Shown: positions 23,601 through 39,000, counted from the stretch's first letter. The stretch: 64,000 nucleotides of DNA from Fragum whitleyi (GCA_948146395.1 OX411549.1:24853155-24917154); one strand, 5' to 3'. Notes: generated from the letters alone by a model not told the origin. Numbers and translations: made by a program.

Positions 23601-26600
23601 TAGTAAAAAATATAGCTTTTTCCATTCATGAAAAGAAATATATCTATTGGTCTTACTGGAAAACAAACGATTATTCTATTTCTTAAGTCCAAAAATGAGA
23701 AAAAAATGTGAAAATCAGATTCCCTGAAAGTGTGGCATTTTGCATGTGATTGCTAAGTAAAGTTTACAATAACATCCAGGGTTTGACACTGACTACTCTT
23801 TGCCACCAGCCTGAAGGACCTGCTAGCCCTAAATATTACAAGTCCTGCCTGTTAACAACAGGTCATGCATGAAAACCATGTCTGATTATAAGCAATTTAA
23901 GGGACAAATTGCAAGGAAAACATTGTAGGAAAAGAAGAAATTGCTTTTGACAAGCAATTTCTTCTTTTTCTACAATGTTATTTATATGGTAATGTAAATT
24001 TTATTATTAGAATGGCAATTATTTTTCAAAACTGGACAGATTTGAAATACTTACTTCTGCCTTTTACAACAGAGGTGCGTTTGTTAGAGTGACATTCTTA
24101 AGATTCTTATTAAGATTTTTAAGATTAAGCGTTCGGTAGAGCGAGATTTTTACGTTGCTAAACAAGAATCTTAAGATATCTCAATGAGGAAACGTAGATG
24201 GATTTGCATTGGCTTAATACGAGTAGTCATGGCGACGTCGAATATTTTCACTTAAAATATCGAAAAACGTTCATTACGACGTCTTAAAATCTCATAAAGA
24301 TGGATTTTTCATCCTACTCAAACGAACGCACCTCCGGCCTGAAGGAACTGCAGCATGGTAACATCTACAAGTCCTCCCTAAAATCCAAAGGTCTTTGGCC
24401 CGAGGACTGGTGTTAGTGTCGATCCCTGACATCACTTATTGGACTCCACTTATATAACGTTAAAAAGGTTGAAATGAAGGAAAGCGGTGTATAATTTGAT
24501 GATTTCACTGTTTAGGCCTTGAGGTTAACAAATGGTAGTCTACAGTTATTTCTAGATAATCCACCAAAAAGCATTAAAAAAATTAATGTCTTCAGGGCTG
24601 ACAGTGCATAATCAACAAGTTCATTTTTAATAAGGCCCCCTCATAGATTGACCAGGGCTTGTGCTAGCCTTTTAAATTGGGGAGGCATTGACTTATGAAC
24701 GAAGAATTCTGGGGGTCAAAACTGATTTTATAGGGGTCAAATAAGCAGAATGAGCTATTCATTAAAAGAATTTTGCAGATTACTGTTTCTTTTAAAGATA
24801 TGATGTAAGAGATTGAATTGTTAAACTTGAGACAGAAAATAAGATACATCATTCAAAAAATGACTGATTAAACCAATTTTTGACCCTAAAAAATTCAGTT
24901 CTCAAGGGGCTCAAGAAATTCTATGGGTCAAAATAAGGTATTTTCTTATTGGGGGGGGGGGGTCAAAACCCTGGTTTAAGGGTCAAACACAAGCCCTGAA
25001 AGATCTAGAGTACATTGTTTTACCTTGTCCATCTATCCGTCTGTGTCTGACTGCAAACAAACTAAACATTTCTGTATAACTTGAACACTATTAAACTTCC
25101 AATGCTCATACAGGCTTAAAGGTTCTTCTGATCAATCCACATCTGTGGAAGGTCAATGTCACCTGACATTGTCAGGGTCACTTAACAAGGACAAACTTCT
25201 AAAAAATTGCAGTTATTCTGCGTAATAAATGAACTGGCAGGGCTGGGCTTAACCGTGACGTAATTTGGCGAGTTCACTTTTCAATACTTTGGGTTCTTTC
25301 AAATTTAGGCGGTAATCATCGTTAACGAGTGAGAATAACTGTATCCTAAAACGTAAAGGATTCACATGCTTTTAGTGAGTGAACACATTTCACTGTTTTG
25401 TTACCAAGGCCTCGGTAACTTCAGCTTGATTAAGCTGAAGTTATGAGGATTTGGTTACCAATCTACGATTTAAGGTCTCGAGTTATTTTAGATAGAAGCT
25501 GATTTCCCTTAACCTTAAGTGCAACAACCCGTTACTTAGGCTCCGTCCTGCCAGGGCATTAATCATGGATAATACGAGGGCATGAGTGTTTTACAAATAC
25601 ATCTTGTTTCAAGATCTTTATTTATATTGTTTCTAAAAGTGACATCTTAAATTTCCTTTGTTCACTTTTTGTGAAATTGAAACTCTTTACATGCTAATAA
25701 AACACAATTTTCAGTTTACATCAATATACTTATTAGGATGTAAAGAGTTTCAATTTCACTGATAGCAAACACATGGACTTGAGGATACAACTTTTAGAAA
25801 CTATATAAATAAAGATCTTTTCTAAACTTAAGAATTATGGGAAATTTTCACTCATCCTCATCAAAATCATTCTGACACTTGCTCAGCCCACTATTCAAAG
25901 CATTCAAAACACTGATTACAAGAAAATTGTTCTTAAACTCCCCAGATTCATGAAAAAAAACTCTACACACTTCATTCAAATTGATTAAATCATTCCAAGG
26001 TTATATTGGCTGGTGTGAATTTGAAAGCATCTGATTCGTTTTTGTGTCAGAATTGTAGTCAGAATTATTAACTAAAGAGGTACATGACTTGTCTATTTCA
26101 ACTTTTCTTATTTTCTATACAGCCTTTGCTGTGACTGTGGATTTAATGCTTCCAAGTACAGTCAAAGAATCCAGAAATATTTCAAAGGACCCAAATGAAG
26201 ACACAAACTTTAATAAAAGTTTCAACACTATGCTGATTAGAGTCAAATTAGCTTTAAAAGCCAGGTAAATCTCATTGAATTCTTCTCATTCACGATATTT
26301 TTTTCAAGTATGCATGGCTGCCGCCATAGCCGGGTTATTAGCCCTTCAGACTGTCAATCTAGAGGTCCTGGGTTTGATCACCGATGGTGGCACTCATTCT
26401 TTCCAACTATTTGTCTCCCAACAATGGGTTGATAATCGTAGCCCTATGTGGGATAGCAGCTGGAGGCTAGGAAAGGATGTGATGGCTGTACTGGAGAGAG
26501 AAATACCAGGAATCCATTGTGAGGTGCTTCAGCGGCCGCAATGTAACTGAAAAAATGTTGAAAGCAGCATAAAACTCCATTCAATCAATCAATCAATCAA

Positions 26601-29600
26601 TTCTTGTAAGCTGCTTGGGCTGAGCTAGACATAGTACATAGTTATAATGCTTTTGTACAATTATCAGAAGTCCAAATGATATAAAACTGACCAAAGGCAA
26701 CCTTGGTTGCGTACCTTGGTTTGCTATGGAGACAGAAAAAAGAGCTTTTTGTGAGGCACATTTTAATATCATGAAACACCAAAATTGATAATATGTTTTT
26801 TTATGTCAGTATGAAATTTTGTGATCTTTTGTCCAGAAAAAAAAAAGGCTGTGCATTGCAAAGTTTGACCAGATTCTTTACCTTTTGCTAAAAAGATAGC
26901 TACAGACTTATAAGAGGGTTGTTAAAAAATTATTTGGATTTTGCCTCGCAAAATTTTAATTTTTAAGCAATTTTACTTAATTTGGTATCATTTGCTGTCT
27001 GAATTTCAATCCACATATGTCTATGTAAAATCGATTGAATTTACTAACACAATGCATGCGGGTTGGTAATATACAATGCCATGGTAACTAGTACTGGTAA
27101 GGGAAGAATGAAAGAAAGAAGCTTATTCAGGCAACTATAGGGACATCAACTGCCGAGTCTATGGTGAATTATAAAAGAGGTTCCATTTTGAGAAATATTT
27201 TTTTGTACTGTTCAATTCTAATACTATACAACCAATAAAACCTTTAGGACATGAAGATTAACCCTTGTCATGCTGAACCCAGAATATTACTGCTTTGGCA
27301 GGAACTAAAGACAATCATCAGCCTGCACATATGTGCAGTCTGATGTTTGTCTGCACCACCTGTTTCTCACTTTGTAACCAGAATAGTCAATAGATTTAGT
27401 TTTTCAAATAAAAATTGATCTACAGTTGATACTCTCAGTGCTTTTTGCGCTTTGATTTTGATGAAAATTTTCAGCCAAAATCTACTCAGCATGACAAGGG
27501 TTAAAGTCTACCTTTGCCCATGAATAATGATCTGTGACAAGTTCAATTGCACAACAGCAATTGTCGAAATGTCTGACAACGTTGCCAAGGTCATGTACTG
27601 TTTGCCACCACCTAATACCCAAGTGTTTTTGTTTTCATGTGAAATATTATAAATCTTCTGACTGCTTCAGTTTTAGAATGATTGAGCATATAAAATGTTT
27701 CATTTATATGCATTTACATTTTTCGCAAAACACTTTATCACTAAATATTTATTGACTTAATCCGGATAAAATTTGAACAACCCTCATACTCTCTGTTATA
27801 AAATGAACATTCGTTTCAGTGTAAGATGAATTTATATTTCATTGATTGAGCTAAGATAGCTATATTTTCATGACTGGCGGAGCATGAGTGAAAATATAGC
27901 TTTTGTTGTTCATGAAATGAAACATCAACCGATCTTACTCAACAAACAAACAATTATTCTATTTCTTTAAAGCAAAAATGAGAAAAAAAATATGAAAATT
28001 TCAGTGTAAGATGAATTTATATTCATTAATTGAGCTAAAATAGCTATATTTTCATGACTGGCGGAGCATGAGTGAAAATATAGCTTTTGTTGTTCATGAA
28101 ATGAAACATCAACCGATCTTACTCAACAAACAAACAATTATTCTATTTCTTTAAAGCAAAAATGAGAAAAAAATATGAAAATTTCAGTGTAAGATGAATT
28201 TATATTTCATTGATTGAGCTAAAATAGCTATATTTTCATGACTGGCCGAGCATGAGAGAAAATATAGCTTTTGTTGTTCATGAAATGAACCATCAATTAA
28301 TCTTACTCAACAAACAAACAATTATTCTATTTCTTTAAAGCAAAAATGAGAAAAAATATGAAAATTTAAAGACAGATGTTTTAAAGCATGTTATTTTGCA
28401 TGTGATTACTATTCAATGTTCAATGTGTTGTTACTTATTTCTTTAGATTGCATCAGATGGGGTGATATGAACGAAAGTGGGGTATAAGTTTTGATTATTT
28501 CAGTAGTAAGGCGGTGAGTTTATCAAAATGTTAATCTGCTGTTATTCCTCAATAAACCACAGAAAAGCATAAAAGGTACTCTAAAATATGTTTTTTCTGC
28601 ATAAGAGGTATCCCCACCTTGTGGACCAATTCTTTGACCTTGTTATGCCATATGTAATGTGGACCAGAAGTAATGTAACCATGGCTACAAAATGTTCCAT
28701 AGACTCATGGTTGCTTTTCTCCTGATGGTACATATATACAGAAATATACTGTAATATCTGTTTTTCTCTTTGATAGATATCCCCACCTTGTAGACCAATT
28801 CTTTGACCTTGTTATGCCATATGTAATGTGGACCAGAGGTAATGTAACCATGGCTACAGAGATGTTCCATACACTCATCAAAAATGAAACTAAAAGTAAG
28901 TCAATACCATAGAATAATTTCTGAGAGATTACTTTGAACATATGTATATACTCTGAATTTCAATCTTAGCAAAAATTGAATTTTATCAAGAAAAAAAAAG
29001 AAATGCAATCTTGTGTACATAATCTTTCAATTCAATCCCACCAGTAAGTTTTGTTGAATTAAGATTATGACATCAACATCAGTCTGTATGTAGCATTATA
29101 ATCAGACTTTAGCTAACATTAGTTCTATTATACTAATTTATTTTAGTGAAATTGCAATGAAAGCTTAAGCCTGAAAAGTTGCTCTTGAATATTCAATCCA
29201 GCCCTTCCTTCAGGATGAAAAATCATTACAAATTGTTTGCAAATATATCCACTTTGCATGTGCACATGCAAAGCAGAGTAAAATTAGCAAACAGATCATA
29301 CCCATTTGTCATCCTAAATGCAGGCCCTAATGTTGTAACAAAATGAAAGAATACTGAGGGGATGTACTTTCAAAATATGGAAAACTATTTTAAGATGCAT
29401 TTTAAAAGCAGTTATTGTAATATTGCAAGTTTAATGATGCATATGATTGATTTGCTATCAAAACTGGGAAAGAATCAATTGATGTGAGGAATACCCGGAA
29501 TCCATTGTTAGGTGCAGTAGTGGCTGTCATATGATCGAAAGATTAGTTAAAGCTGTGTTAAAGCCTTTACAAAAAACATATTTATATATTTATTGTTCTC

Positions 29601-32600
29601 AAGAAAAAAGATTTAGGAAAAATAGGAAATAGTTTGTTGCAAACAATTTCTCGATTGGATTTCTACTGTAAATGGCAGGAAAATGAAAGGCATCATCTAT
29701 TTAAAATTGTTGTCTCCGATTTTTTCGAATTTTAACCAGTGTAAAATTTTGTGATGGGTTAATACATGTTAAAATATATTATAGGTAGAAAGAAGGCCAT
29801 GTATATCAGTGAAATAGCCAGGATGTTACATCAGTTTGGTGACGAGGAGGGAGCGATCACATTTTACAAAACTGCCGCGGAAGTGGCAATCAGCTCACAG
29901 AAGATTAACAATTTAGGGTCAGAGGAAGTTTCCGAACAAACTCAGATACTCATGGCTGATATTCATGACACTGGGTAATCCATTACCAGACAGTAAAATT
30001 TTAGACTGGTCCAATTTCAATGAAATTAAGGGATACATTTAATAAAGGGATGAGTGTATTATTTTACTAGATTGTCTTTTGGAGAAGAAAAAATATTTTG
30101 TAAAAAAGGGAAATTTCTTGTTACATGCATGTTCAGCATTTTCCGCAATGTTTTTTCCAAAACTTCTTTTCTCATAAGTGTCAATAAGTGAGATATTTTT
30201 TAAGAAGATTCAAGTTATTTAGCAATACTTTTCATATTATTTTGGTAAATTTCAGTACACCAACAATTTTTGAAAGAAGGTGAAGCTACCTTAATTATAA
30301 TAACTTTGAAAAAAAGATTCCCTGAGAAAAGAAAGAATATAAAGAAAATGCACATTTAACAAATGATTTAATTTTGTTTTAATTTCTTTAATACCCCCCT
30401 TCAAAAGACCGGATGTATTATGCATCACCCAAGGCAGGCAGACAGAGTCAATTCTTTGGCTGGAGCCTTACTGTTACCTTATGGCTGATTGACTCCAACT
30501 TGGCATTAACCCTTTCCTGTTTTACAAAATTTTGGACCTGCCCAAATTCAAAGTTTTTGCAGACGAAAATTTAAAGTGGATTTAATTTGAAAAATAACCA
30601 TTCAGTAGGGTAGAAAATAGTGTGGAATAAGAAGAAATTGCTTGTCAGAAGCAATTTCTTCTTTTTTCACAATGTTTTCTCAATCATAAAATCACAGGCA
30701 CGTTATAGGCAGGGATTAAACAGCAAAGGGTTAATGTTATGGAGTGCTGTGTGCAAGAATTGTAACTCTACTCAGATTATTAATTTATTCATTTCCCTTT
30801 GTTGTTTTTCATACTTGGACATTAAGCTATGTATCAGTTGAATCTTATAGAGAATTGTGACGTTGTTTCTGATGTTGAATTCAAAAATGAAAATAAATTT
30901 TCTTGTTATAATGTTACTGGATGAACAAAAGGCCCAGAAACCTCTATCTTGCTGAAGCTGTGCTATGGGCTTGCCAAACAGAAAGGAGGCTACAGTTATG
31001 ATAGGAAGCTATAAATAGGTGCACTAGCTTCTGCAATGTAACCCAAAGATTAAATCAATTCTGATATCTCTATCTTGCTGGCATTGTGCTATTGGCATGC
31101 CAAACAGAAAGGAAGCCACACTTATACCAGTAAGCTACAGTAATTAGGTGCTCCAGCAACTGAAATATGTCTGAAGCATTAAAGCCCATTCTGGTTGTTT
31201 TACAGAGTACTGGATGAACAAAAATCTCAGAAATCCCTATCTTGTTGGAGTTGTGCCTTGGGCATGCCAAACAGAAAGGAAGCCACAGTTATACCAGGAA
31301 GCTATAGTTAGGTGCTCCAGCATCTGAAATATGTCTGAAGCATTAATCCCCATTCTGGTTGTTTTACAGAGTACTGGATGAACAAAAATCTCAGAAATCC
31401 CAGTCTTGCTGGAGTTGTGCTATGGGCATGCCAAACAGAAAGGAGGCCACAGTTATAGCTGGTGTTGAATCTATCCTATGTTATCATGGATCTCATTGGA
31501 AAGGTAGGCCTGAATCAGGGCCGAAAGCGATCATATGCAATAGATATCTGGCTAGTCAAGGGACAAATTATTTTTTGTTGACAATCCCTTTAAGTTAAAT
31601 GTCTTAAGAATACAGTAAAACATGTGTTAAGGGACCACTTTCGGGACCACCAAAAAGGAGGTGTAAAAGAGATTTGTCGCTTAGTGCAGATTTAAATACA
31701 AAATAGAAAAATGACTTTGATTGCATGAGTATGTAATTGCGCATTTATAAATAACTGTAAAACTGAACAGAATTGTCTCATTAACATTAATTCATAGACC
31801 AATAAAATCTACTTTTAAAGATAACCGAATTAAAAGGAGAGTATTTGAAAACAATTACTTAATAAGTACTGTTGTTTAATGGATATGGTTTCATGGAACA
31901 ATATTGACTGTACATACACCAAACAGGGCCATTGAATGGTCTGTGCAGTCTCAACTTTTTCTTTAAATGTAAAATATTTAATTAAGTGACTTCTTTCCAC
32001 ACAATTTTGTCAAGTGTTTTATGACATTTGTTTTTATGCAACATGGTTTTGTTTCTTTGAGCGATTGCTATTATGGTGTATTATGATTAATTCAAGAATT
32101 TTTATCAAATTACAGAAAACCAAAAATGCATGGGTAATCAGTTTGAAATTTGGTTGTCCAGTAAAAGATCAAAGTGACACATCATTGGGTCATCTTTGGG
32201 TCTTTTTGTAGCATAAATTTATTGAGAATCGTCATTAAAAACTTTGGACTAGAGTAAGAAAATGAGCATTAATGATTTCATTTAATCATTTTCAGATTGG
32301 CTAGAAACAGCTGAAAAGAAAATTGACGAGTTTTCTACAAAAGTTCCACATCTTTTACTACTGCGATCATTTATAGAAGCATTGAGAGGCTCAGAGTCAA
32401 CTTCTAAACAATATTTCAGGGAATATAGGCTCAGGTTAGTTAAACCATCTTTAACCCTTTGCTGTTTAATCCCTGCTTTTTACGTGCCTGTGATTTTATG
32501 ATTGAGAAAACATTGTGAAAAAAGAAGAAATTGCTTCTGACAAGCAATTTCTTCTTTTTTCCACACTATTTTCTACCCAACTGAATGGTTATTTTTCAAA

Positions 32601-33039
32601 TTAAATCCACTTTAAATTTTCGTCTGCAAAACCTTTAAATTTGGACAGGTCCAAAATTTTGTAAAACAGGAAAGTGTTAAAAGCCAATATCTTTAAAATG
32701 ATCAAATTTGGTGTTTCCAGGGATGTTTAGCCTAAAATTATTCTATTAAAAGATTCTAAAATTTGAGAAAATTCTAAGCTGAGTAACAAAAAGTTTATAA
32801 TCGTGTTTAATTAATGTAGACAAAGCTCATTGCTACAAGCATACAACAATAGTTTTTATGCCCCCGTATCGAGAGATCGGTGCATATTATTTTACTCCTG
32901 TCTGTCTGTCCGTCTGTCTGTCCGAAAACTTAACCCAAAAACTTAACCTTTGCCCTTTCTCCAAAAGTATTTGACATACAAAGCTGTATACCAAAGTCAA
33001 GGTCATGTGACAAGGTCAAACATAAAAAAAATGCTGTTC

Positions 33040-33072
<33 letters not shown>

Positions 33073-36000
33073 CGTTTACCAAATTTTTATTGTGAATATT
33101 TCTGGAAGAGATTTAATACAAATATGATTAACATGAAAATACGTTTTTGAATTAAGTCTTTGATTTTCCTAGCCATGTGTTCTAACTCTAGTTTGTTTCA
33201 AAGCAAAAATGAATCCAAAAAGTAAAGTATTCCATAGATGATATAAGTGGTTTGAAATAGTAAAAATATTTAAAAAAATGTTGAAGAATTTGGAAATTTT
33301 TAAGAGAAGAAATCTGATTTTACTGATTGTCAAGCATATTCATTAGCTCTACAGGTTTTAAGGGACACATGTTTTTCGAGTGTGAGACTCCTTAATGAGA
33401 ACTTGGGACTCTTAAAACTTAACAATGGGAGTCCCATGGACTGTTTTTTATTGATATCAGACTTAAACAATGGCTCTACTTACAGAAGGTCATAGGAGCT
33501 GTATGGATAAAGGCCATCTGTCTGAAGACAATTCTTGTTTATTGCAATAAAGTCCACAAAAATTATCAGATTTACTTGAAACTTTCACAGGAAGATCATA
33601 GGATAATACCTTCACAGGAAGATTATAGGGTAATAGTGAAGGTTTGTTTGAAAAAGAGGTTGATCCCTCAGAAAACACATGAAAAGGGGCCTCGTGGATT
33701 TTTCTTCAGAATATTCTCGCTTACACAATTCATTCAACAAATTTAATAAGGTTTTTCTTGAAATTTTAAAGGATGATTATTGGATGATAGTGAAAGTTCC
33801 TATTGAAAAAGGGACTGATCTGTCAAAAAAACATTTGGAAAGGGGCCTTAAAGATTTACCATCAAAATGTTTTTGTTAATGTGATAAAGTCCTCAAATAT
33901 TATCAGATTTTCATGAACCTTCCAAAGAATGATTTTAGGGTCATAAGGAAAGTTCCTTTGGAAAAGGGGGCTGATCCATGTGAAAACACATGAAAAGAAA
34001 CCTCATGGATTTTTACTCAGAATATTTTTGTATATGCAATCAAGTCTATAAATATTATCAAATTTCTTTGAAACTTTAACAGGATGGTTTTAAGTTAATC
34101 AACATTTCTTTAAAAAAAATTGCTGATCTGTTGGAAAACACAGAAAAGTGATCTTAAGAATGTTCTTGTTAATTTAAAGTCTACAAGTATTATCAGATTT
34201 GATTAAAACATTCACAGGATGAATTTAGGGTCATGGGTAAGGTTTCTTTAGAAAACAGGGCTGTTCTGTCAAAAAACATGGGAAATGGGGCTAAAAGATT
34301 CTCAATTTTTATCTCTCAAAAAGATGGCTTATATTGCTATTCTTATAAATAAGTAAATTTGTATTATTCTCGAATGAAATATTATATGTACCTATTTTTT
34401 GCAGAAGTTTTCAACAAATTGGAGATAATGTTTTAGCATTTTTGGGTGCTAGAGAAAGAAATCCATGGAAACCGTTAATAGAAATTATCAAGACGCAAAA
34501 GTTTCTAAACATTAAACCATTAAATGTAGTTTGGAGAACCCATTTACTCCCGGCAAGTTTGTCACATGAAAGGTATGTACAGACTTAATTTTATCTTGAG
34601 CACATCTTAGTTAGAAAAATAATAAATCTTATCATGTGATCATAATGATACAAGTTAACACATTTCATTATGTCCTAGATTTGTTATTTTTCTTTTAAAA
34701 GACAATTTAAGTTTAGAGTGTTTTTATACAGAGTTTAAACTCTTCTCTGTAGAATAATTTTGTGACATTACCTAAGATGAAAAGGTTTTATCCTTGAGAT
34801 CCTTGGAATCCCTTGAATTTTTTTTATCCCAGCTGTTTTCAGTGAGGGGATATAGTAATTGGCTCCGTCTGCCGTTCAGAGGTTCTGTCACTAAACTTGT
34901 CTGGAGCATATCTCCTAAAGTATAATAGCTATCAACTTGAAACTTTATTGACAGCCTCGGTGGCCTAGTGGTAAATGCACTCAACCTGTGACCTGGAGGT
35001 CTGTGGTCCGAGCCCCACTGTCGCCGGGGTGTGTTTATGGGCAAAACTCTTAATAGCCAGCCCCAGTTCACCCAGCTGTAAAATTGGGTAGCAGTGGGCT
35101 TAAACCACTGCCTCTCTCTCGGGGATGTGAAAACACCAGGATTGAGTGTTCGAGGGCGATTCAATAAGCTTAAGCTTTCGTCGCAATCGAACTAAATCAA
35201 ATTGGTATAAACTAAACTTTATGGGTGGATAGATCTGATGAAGGTTAAGTGAAGTGCTTAAGAACAACAACTCTTGCTTGCATAATTTGGGAGTTATTGC
35301 CCTTTGCTAATTTTGATACTTAGATTTTGTCCGGAGTGTATCTCCTAAAGTATAATAGCTATCAACTTGAAACTTTATGGATGGATAGATCTCATGAAAG
35401 AGAAGTGCAATGCTTAGGAACTACAACTCTTGCTTGCATAATTTGGGAGTAATTGCCCTTTGTTATTGTTGAAACTTAGATTTTGTCTGGCGCATATCTT
35501 CTTAAGTATAATAGCTATCAACCTGATAATTTATGGGTGGATAGATCTCATGGAGGAAAAGTGGATTGCACAAGAACAACATCTTTTGCTTGCATAAATT
35601 GGGGTTACCCTTTGTTTATTTTGATACTTAGACTTTGTCTAGAGCATATCTCCTAAATTATAATAGCAATCAACATGAAACTTTATGGATGGAAAGATCT
35701 CATGGAGGAGAAGTGCAGTGCACAATTACTATAACTCTTGCTTGCTTAATTTTTCAGTTCTTTCCCTTTGTTACTTCAAAGACTTAGATTTTGTAGGGAG
35801 TAAATCTCTTAAAGTTCAAAGACTTTGATTTTGTAGGGAGTAAATCTATTAAAGTACAAAAGAAGCCTTAATCTATTAGGCTTCAGTTTACTATCAAGCT
35901 TTCATGGTGGGGGATGGCCATGTCTGACCTGGCTCTTGTTACACATTTTGTTTCAATCATGTTATCAAGAGATGCTGATCTAACAAAGCCTTTTCAACTA

Positions 36001-39000
36001 GTTTAAAGATGTTTTTCTTTAAAGACTTCTCATTAGATAGAGGATGTATTGTTTAATCATTGTCCATCTGTCTGTGTGTCTGTCTGAAAAACTTAATATT
36101 GCAAGTTACATCAGGCTATGCACAATATAATGCTTGTATTCAGCATAGATCTCATCGATAGGTATCTGCAGATAGTTCATGTGTCAACATCAAGGTCATA
36201 TGTAAGGTAAAACTTTTGAAAGAAATACTATTGGGCGGCATTTGTGCTTCATAAACACATCTTGCTCTACGATTTTATAATAGAAAAATCTTTTTCAGAT
36301 CAATAGAGGCACATATTAACAGTAAAGAACTAAATCTCCATATCAGCAGCACAGGTCATTTAACAGGGGACATGCAGATGTTACTGCCCCCACAAAGGGA
36401 CATCACTCTTGATCCATATACTGGGTAGGTTTGGGATGTCTTGACTTCTTGAAATTTGAGAAAATTGTCAGTTGAGCCTGAAAAAAGTTTTAGATATCAG
36501 ACCCAAGTCCATTTATATCCCTACTTACTGTGTCACTATCACTGTCTATAGTTATCTGTTAGATCAAAGCAGGTGTTTTTACTAAAGCCAGCCCTGTGAG
36601 TGCACATGTAACATTTGGTATAACAGTTTGCACTAAACCCAGGGCTGGTTTATATTTGGTTTATATTGCTGCATATGCTGCACTATATAGCAGCCTGCAA
36701 TTAATTGTATGATATTTTTATCATTGTGTACTATTATTTCCTACATCCTATGTGTTCTAAAAACGTTACCTGTTCAGACTTTATTAAATCCAAATGGTGC
36801 CTTACGGTTATCACAATGACACAAATTACTGTATCAAGGGGTCAGTGCAACACTATTGTAAGTGCCTTTATGTGTATAGGCACTTGAAATAGTTTTGCAC
36901 TGACCCCTCGGTATTGAGATCATGTAATCAGTCAACTTGATCTACTGTAGACTGTTTGAAAGTGCAGGGCCTTGACGGCGGCACTTATTCTTTCCGACTA
37001 TTTGTCTCTCACCAATTGGTTGATAATCCTAGACCTATATGAGAGAGCAGAAGGAGGCTAGGAAGGGTGTGATGGTAGTACTGGTGAGAGAATTACCAGG
37101 AATCCATTATTAGGTGCTCCAGCCATTGCGATTGAACTGAAAAAATGTTGAAAGCGGCGTAAAACTACATTCAATGAATCAATCAATTGAAAGTGCGGGG
37201 ACCTTAGGATGATGTAGTAAAGATTTATAAAGACAGTTTACAACCTGTTGTTGATCTCTGTGAGGTCTTGCAATGTAAAAAAATTGTATACAAAATTGCA
37301 AGCTTTAAGGCACCGCCATAAATATGTGATGAATGCACATACACTTTATGCCACAAGGCAGGCTTTGCAAGATTTTGGGGTTATGGCAAGATTAAGGGCT
37401 GTATAAGTTTAATTAGCCAAATATATAACCTAGGCTTATGATATGTTGATTTATTTTCCAGGTCTTTAGTTATGAACAACTGCCCATCTTTTATAGGAGA
37501 ATGGCAAAGTGCTTATCAAGAACAAAATTTTCATTATTCAGGTAAGTAAAATTAGAATATTGTCTGGAATAAAACCATTTTGACTTACTCTTGTTAGCTC
37601 ACCTGAGCACCATGTGCTGAAGAGAGTTTTCAGGATCACCCTGAGTCTGTTGGGTGTTAGACTTTTACCATACCGGTTTTCTTCAGCACACTTACTAATT
37701 ATTTTCTGTTTGAAATAAAACCCCATTTTCCTCAAAACCTATTTCTAAAAGTGTTCATTTTCCAACGGATTCAAACATCCTAAACAATCTCCGAAAGTGA
37801 AAGTATATTTTTTCTCAACAGGCAGTGTTGCCGGTGTACAGGTTAATTGTTACCCCAACATTGTCTAGTGTTGTATCTAGGCTGCGGCATCCTACAATTA
37901 TTTGTTTTTGTCCCCCAGAATAAAGATTGTTGCGATAAAATGGGGAAAAATATATTACAATGTTGATTGATAAAACTAGTTGCAATAATAGGCTACCAGA
38001 TTAAGATAAAGGCAGTTTTTACAGCCTATTTACTATGAGAATTGTGAATCAAATAGTACAATTCATTTAAAAATTTCCATCTATGAACCCATCCATAAGT
38101 TCATACAACTAGCCAGTAATGGATGTTGCAAGATCCATAGGATTAACAAAGACCAGGAATGAATATTTTAACAGACTTTTCTGCGTCAGAGTTACTTAAG
38201 AAAATTCAAAAATATCTTAATAATTCTATATAATAAAAGTTAGCCTGTCCTTTAAAGTTGTGAGTGGGTCCTTTGATTATGACAGCGTCAGTCTGTCTGG
38301 GAGGTGAACCTACTGAAATAGTGTATTGTCTCTCTGAGATATTGATCTAGTTTCCAGTCACTAATACCCAGACATGTGATATCTCCCGATCTCGGCGTGT
38401 TCTCCCGATATTTTACCCTTCCTCCCGCTCTCCCGATCGGGAGACCATTTCTCCCGACCTGAAGAAGTTTGAGCCTGAAAAAAAAATCAGGGAGCCAAAA
38501 ATTGCAAATTCGCCGGTCTGAAGGGTCGAATGGCGAGTGAGAAATCCAATATCGGGTAAAGCGTTATCTGTCTAGAAGTGTCATCTTTTGTCGTCGTCGG
38601 GTAGATCAACTATTGCCGACAAACGGGTACTACTGTACCTATCACCCTTCACACTGTATACAAAACAAATTATGACGATCAGCAATATTGACCTTTCTTA
38701 GAAACTGGATCCAAACCGGGTGCAACGTTGTTACTCCATATTACTTTAAAAACGTAGTGTATACAACTACGGACTCTTGTATATTAAGAGTCCCTGATAC
38801 AAGTAAAGCTGTGATTTTTTCACATATTTTGAAAAATTAAAATGGTTGTAAACATAGCTACTAAATTTCCGCAGTAAGTAAATATCCTTTTCCAGAAAGT
38901 CGCGAAAAATTTCCACTCTACGCGATTAGCGTCATGAAGGAAAAGGTCGAACATAATATGCAGAGCGACGCGTCACACGACCTTGGTAAAATTAGGCGGC

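Noticed and set aside
26275..26550. 91-codon plus-strand frame after exon 3
   Set aside because: It is translation of the SINE at 26320-26603.
27817..28367. CRISPR-like array
   Set aside because: Direct repeats of 184 bp with no unique spacers, in an intron of an animal gene.
31206..31320. Unit of the exon 6 array as a mutually exclusive exon
   Set aside because: Acceptor and phase are kept but there is no donor before the in-frame stop.
34772..35164. 130-codon minus-strand frame
   Set aside because: Lies across a SINE and its flanking array; the SINE has a target duplication and no sign of exonisation.
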